Below, in pieces: positions 1 to 6,000 of a stretch of 7,448 nt of DNA. Position 1 is the first letter of the stretch. Every line of letters starts with the position of its first letter. Below the pieces are notes generated by a model, which saw only the letters and a list, made by a program, of their open reading frames with translations, did no database searches and was not told the DNA's origin. A program made the translations under genes and the position numbers. Source of the DNA: Bacteroidales bacterium UBA5266 (GTDB taxonomy: Bacteria > Bacteroidota > Bacteroidia > Bacteroidales > WCHB1-69); contig DHTG01000103.1 of NCBI GenBank assembly GCA_002411545.1, positions 1,384 to 8,831 of the forward strand. The letters are read 5' to 3'.

Positions 1-34
1 AAAAGAATTAATAACCCTTTAACTGTTATAGAAA
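1..34 (+). other. A/T-rich leader upstream of the giant gene
   Basis: This short stretch holds no recognisable Shine-Dalgarno sequence before the ATG at 35, which is common in Bacteroidota. An in-frame TAG at 29-31 lies one codon before the ATG, so translation cannot begin further upstream in this frame. I looked for the Bacteroidota -7 promoter element (TAnnTTTG) and found no convincing match. Another frame stays open from base 1 to a TAG at 58-60 and could be the tail of an upstream gene, but 19 codons are too few to judge. Confidence 0.6.
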
Positions 35-94
35 ATGAAAAAAGTTTTATTTTTGATTAGTATAATTGGATTTTTTATTTTTACTGTCAAATCA
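35..94 (+). other. Sec signal peptide
   Basis: Residues 1-20 have a short basic N-region (MKK), a long hydrophobic core rich in Leu, Ile and Phe, and a plausible signal peptidase I site after Val-Lys-Ser, before Gln21. There is no lipobox cysteine, so this is not a lipoprotein signal. It directs the protein across the inner membrane; passage across the outer membrane would need another system, such as T9SS. Confidence 0.9.
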
Positions 95-3000
95 CAAACA
101 ATCATTGGCACACAAAATTTTGATGGTGCTATGAATTGGAGTGTTAGTCCGGCATCTTCCTGGGTGCCTAACGCAATCTATGCAGTAAGCAATCCAAACT
201 CATATCATGGATTTGTTCCCAATCAGTTGCATGATTCCATAACGATAACCACTCCATTTTACGATTGTTCGGCTTATGCATTTGTATGGTTAAGTTTTCA
301 TCATATATGTAAACTGGCCGGCAGCGATATAGCCCAGATCGAAATTCAAGAGAATACAACCGGTGCAAAGTGGGAAAAATTACCTTCAAGTTGTTATTTA
401 GGAAGTAATCCATCGGCTTATAATCAACAACGATTTAATCATTTTAGTTATGCAGATTGGCAACCTTCCGATTCCTTGGCTACCCCAACCAATGCGTGGT
501 GGAAAGAAGAACGTTTTGATATTTCGGGAGAAGCCAGTTTCGGCATTGTTCGTTTCAGATTTAAAATCATTAGAGGAAATGTTATTGGTACTCAGTTTGC
601 GTATGGTTGGTTAATCGATAATTTTGAACTTCGTGGAGGTTCTCATGAATTAGACCCGCCAGTCTTAACCTTGATAAATCCAATTTATAAAGATACTGTG
701 TATGGTGTAGGACCTTTCAATATCGTTGCCAATGTAGTCGATGCGGAAGATTCGTTGATAGGCTTAACCTATAGCATAAACCATGGCTTCCCGAATCAGG
801 TGAGAATGAATAAAATAGATGCTAACTTGTATGCCTACCCTATTTCTCAACAAGTCTATGGAACACAAGTAGATTATACCGTAAGAGCCGAAGACTCCGT
901 AGGAAACTCTGTAAATGTAGCATATACTTTTATCAATAAGAGGCATCCGAATAGTCCCAACTTTTTAAACGGAGCAGCCATGTTGGCGATTGACACCCCC
1001 CATATTATGAAAGTAGTTGCCAATCAAAGTATGCCCGTTTATGTAAGGATAAAAAATACAGGATTAAATCCTTTAAATAGTACAGATATATATTGGAGTG
1101 TAAACGGTGTAGTACAGCCCAGTTATCATTGGTCGGGAGGTAATTTACCTGTTGATTTTGCATCAAATCCCATTTATATAGGAAATTATACCCCAAACCT
1201 TGGATATGATACTCTCCTTGTTTGGGTGAAAAACCCCAATGCTGTGACAGATTCGTTGGAAACAGACGATACGCTCTCATATATTACTTATGGATGCAAT
1301 ACCATTTTCAATGGAGAGTATACGATTGGAGGGCCTGCCGGAAGTAATAATTTTAATTCGATATCAGCTGCATTAAATGAATTGAATGTGTGTGGAATGT
1401 CAGGCAATACCATCTTTAAAATTTATAACGGAACCTATACGGATAACATACATATAAATGCTGCTATTGAAGGAATGGGAGCTTTTGATACCCTTACATT
1501 TATGTCTGCCTCAGGAAATGCCGACAGTGTGATTATCCAATCATCAGATGTTGCTGTGCAACTTGGCAATGTGAATAATATTGTTTTTAAAAACCTGAGT
1601 ATTGATGTAACAACCGGATCAAAAGGCATAGAATTTACAGGCCCTTGCGAAAATATTGAAATCAATTCATGTGTCATTAAAACAAATCCTACTACGAACT
1701 CATCAACCCATGCTTGTATCTATAAAGCTTCCGGTAGAGGTGTTCATCATAACATTCGCATTATTAACAACATATTAGATGGAGGATATTATAACATATA
1801 TTTGTATGGCGGCACCAGTTCGACAGTAAGGGGATCGCACATTATTTTTTCCGGTAATGCATTAAGCAATGCCTATTATTACGCTACCTATTTTTATTAT
1901 GCCGATTTTGATCAGTTGTCTGACAATATAATACGTTCACGAACAACCAACACCTATTCTAATTTCTACGGATTGAGAATGTATTATTGTGATGCCCCTT
2001 CTATCAGTAGAAATAAAATCTATGTTCCTGCTCCTATTAGCAATGTTTATGGTATGTATATAGGGTATTGTAATAACTCAAGTACGGCTGCCCCTGTCGT
2101 CCTTTCAAATAATGAAATAAGAATAAAATCATCGACTTCCTCTTATGCTTTATATATTATTTCTTCACGTATGGAGGTGGTGCATAATTCTATATTGGCA
2201 TTAGAGCTTTCGAACGCTACTAATATTGGAATATATATATCGAGCTCCACAGATTTACAAGTCAGAAACAATAATTTGGTTACAGCTGTTCCGATATATT
2301 TTACTAATTTAAACTCTTTAGGAAACACATGGTTTTTTGATTATAATAATTATTATAGTCATTTAGGCTATATAGGTTATGCTACATCCACTATTACAAG
2401 CATGAGTAGTTGGAGGAGTACGACCGGACAAGATGCTAATTCTGTTAGTGTTTATCCTAATTTCGTCGATACTTCCGTCAATTTGAAAACATCGGGTGGT
2501 AGTATCATTTGTCAAAGTCACCCGCATGTTCCTACGGATATGAATGGAATAGCACGTGGACTTATGACAACCATGGGAGCATACCACGATTTTATTCTCA
2601 AAGTCAACAATGTAATGCCCTATCATATATACTCTCCTTCCAATTTAAGTACCGTTAGCGGAAACGATTCGGTAGTTGTTTCTGTATTAAATATTGGATC
2701 TAATACCGTTACATCTATGAAGATTAATTGGAAAGTAAATGGTGTACTTATGACACAATATGCATGGTCGGGTTCTTTGTCACCAGGCGATACGACTCAA
2801 CCCATTAAATTGGGGAATTTCATGGCTTCGCCAGGCGATAATCAAATCATTGTCTATACGTCATTTCCCAATAATCAAGCTGATCAAGATCCAACAAACG
2901 ATACGATAAAGACAGAAACTTATGGTTGTGATTCGTTGATGTCAGGAACTTATACCATAGGAACTTCCGGTAATTTTGCAACTATCGCCGATGCTTTGCA

Positions 3001-6000
3001 TAGAATAAAATCCTGTGGTATATCTGGCCCGGTCACATTCGCTATCTTCCCCGGTTTATATATCGAAAATATCATTTTAGATGATACCATTCGCGGGTGT
3101 AATGCTACAAATACCATAAGCTTTACCTCTACTACAGGCATTAAAGAAGATGTGATTATCTATACAGCTCTTGATTCGGCACAAGACATTGGCACCATTG
3201 ATCTGAAAAACGTGAAACATTTGCTGTTTAAAAATATTGCTATTTACGGTCAACATCGAAGTCCGATGTATTATTCCAAGGCTGTGGTGTTGAGAAATGG
3301 GGCTGAAAATATTGAGTTTAACAATTGTATACTGTTAATCCCTACTTTCGTTTCGGCTACAAACATTCCAAATCAACTTTCTGTTGTTTTTAGTCCCTCC
3401 GCTAATCCGGTGAATAATATTCGTATTCTCAACAGCATTATTCACGGTGGTTCGGCAGGAATTTATCTGATGGGAGGAGGTGAAAATGTGTCGATTAAAA
3501 ATAATGATATCATCAACGTTGATTTTTACGGCATGTATTTGAATTATGTCAACTTCAATGAAGTTTCGAACAACTATATTGAACAACGCTATAATGCAAA
3601 TCTTACTTTAGTTGACTTTTATGGCATGTATTTGAATCGTTCAAACGGTAATTTTTTGAGAAACAATAAACTTTATATATATCAAACCTATTATGGTATG
3701 TATTTTTATTATGCCAGCAAGAAGGATTCCAATTATCTGTACGTTTACAACAATGAAATCATAGCAAAAGTAAGTGGAAGCAATTACGGTATGTATGTGT
3801 CCACAGGAAGTAATTATATTAAATTTTTACATAACTCCATGCTTATAAGTGGAAACGGCGAAGGAAAATGCTTTTATGTGTCCAGCTCTCTTAATAATAA
3901 TGTGCTAAAAAACAATAATTTTATTAATTTATCAAACGATGTTTATTCCATCTACAATCATGTGATGTACTTTCCTTCATTGACATACACCTCCGGTTTT
4001 ATGATGGATTATAACAATTATTTTACCATTGGCTCTTATTTAGCCTACGCCGGCAACAACATCACCAACCTGACCTTATGGAAAACTGCCGTCGGACAGG
4101 ATGGTAATTCCAAAAGCATTAATCCTACATTTTTTAATCCTCAAACCTTAAACATTGTTGATTATAGTGGATTGGACTGTCCTCGTCTGCCGGATGTTTT
4201 AACGGATATCGACAGTAATATCCGCACTCCCAATACCACGGTGGGAGCTTATCATGGCGATCCATATCCACTGGATATCATGCCGCGGACGCTTTTATCG
4301 CCTACTAAAGTCTCACAAATTGGCACCTCAACAGCCGTAAGCATTACTGTTTTAAACGTAGGTACAGATACGATTACTAACCTGCAAATACATTGGGAAG
4401 TAAATGGAACTTTACAAACTCCCTATCATTGGACAGGAATTTTATTACCCAATACAACAACTTCGCCTATTACCTTAGGTTATTTCAATCCTCAAGCGGA
4501 AAATAATTCAATCATTGTCTATACTTCTTTGCCCAATGGACAAGCCGACAATCTCCCAACGAACGATACATTGGTGTTTAATACCTTTGGTTGCGGTTCC
4601 GGTTATAGCGGAACCTATACGGTTGGTCTATATGGGAATGATTTTAATAGCTTGAACGAAGCCATAGAAGCTCTTTCGTATTGTGGAGTTTATGGTCCTA
4701 CTACGATTTCTGTAAATGCAGGAACCTATCGTGGTAATTTAATCATTCCCAATATTCCGGGAGCCAGTGCCGTAAATACCATTACCATCACATCAACCAA
4801 CCGTGATTCTTCTTCAGTAATCATTCAAGCTACTTCAGCCAGCGGTGTGATTATTTTGGATAACACAAAACATATCACCATCAGTCATCTTACCTTGGAA
4901 GGGATATTATCGGGAAGTGCCTCTCGTTGTGTCGAATTTAAAAACAAAAATAAAGATATCCTGATTACAAACAATTACATGCATACCTGTCCGTCCATTT
5001 ATGCTTCACCTGCTATCATGGCAATTATTTCAGATAATTCACAAGACACAAATATTATTATACGAAATAATCATTTATTTGGAACCGGGGGTATCTGGAT
5101 AGAATCGGCCAATCAAGCTTCATCAGCTTCCTACAATATCACCATTGAAAATAATATCATAGAGAATTTTTATTATTATGGTATTTATATGTATTATTCG
5201 GGGATAAACAAAGTACATCACAATACTCTTTACAAAAGCAATGCATCCAATCAAGGCTACGGTATTTACATGTATTATTGTAATGGTGTTATGGACGACA
5301 TAACGAAAATAACATCCAATACATTCATTGGCGAATATGCTTATGTAGCTTATATGAACTATTGTTACAGCCATGGCGGTTTAGCTTCTTCGGATATTTT
5401 ATTTGCAAACAATGAATTAATCCAAACAGGAACAGGGTGTAATTATTTGATTTACCAAAATTACGGAGGAAAATGGCAAAACATAAATAACAGCCTGATA
5501 AATACCGGAACCACAAGCTATATGATTTATAGAAACACAAGTTCAACGGAAAGCGTTAATCTTATAAATAATATCATTGCAAATTTAGGTTCTTGTTCCT
5601 ATCTTGTATATTGCAATACTGCTACATCTACTTATATAGGAAGTGTTGATTATAATAATTATTGGAAAGGAAATGCCAATGCAGTAGCCTATTGGGGAGG
5701 TACTGCCTACAATGATTTGTTGTTATGGCAAAGTGCTTATCCAACCCTTAACATACATTCCGTAACTCTTCATCCTAAATGTAAAGATTCTACTTTGAAT
5801 GCCATTCCATCCATATGGAATGGATTAGAATGCCCGTCTCACTATTTGGCAACGAATGATATTCGAGGAATCGACCGTAGTTTGTCTACCCATATGGGAT
5901 GCTATGTGCCTATTTATGATTTAGATGCCGGATTAAAAGCGTTTGTTAGCCCACAAGGGAATGCTACCGTTACTCAAACAAATGTAACCGTAAGCTTAAC

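Noticed and set aside
1..34. Promoter or ribosome binding site in the leader
   Set aside because: No clear TAnnTTTG element or Shine-Dalgarno sequence, and the leader is too short to judge.
1..60. Possible tail of an upstream gene in frame 1, ending at the TAG at 58-60 and overlapping the start of the giant gene
   Set aside because: Nineteen codons with no recognisable motif; an open stretch of this length is expected by chance. A second frame ending in TAA at 20-22 is equally possible.
3527..3805. CRISPR-like or other DNA-level direct repeats in the YGMY region
   Set aside because: The repeats are short, unequally spaced, in frame and conserved as protein with synonymous changes, so they are coding repeats.
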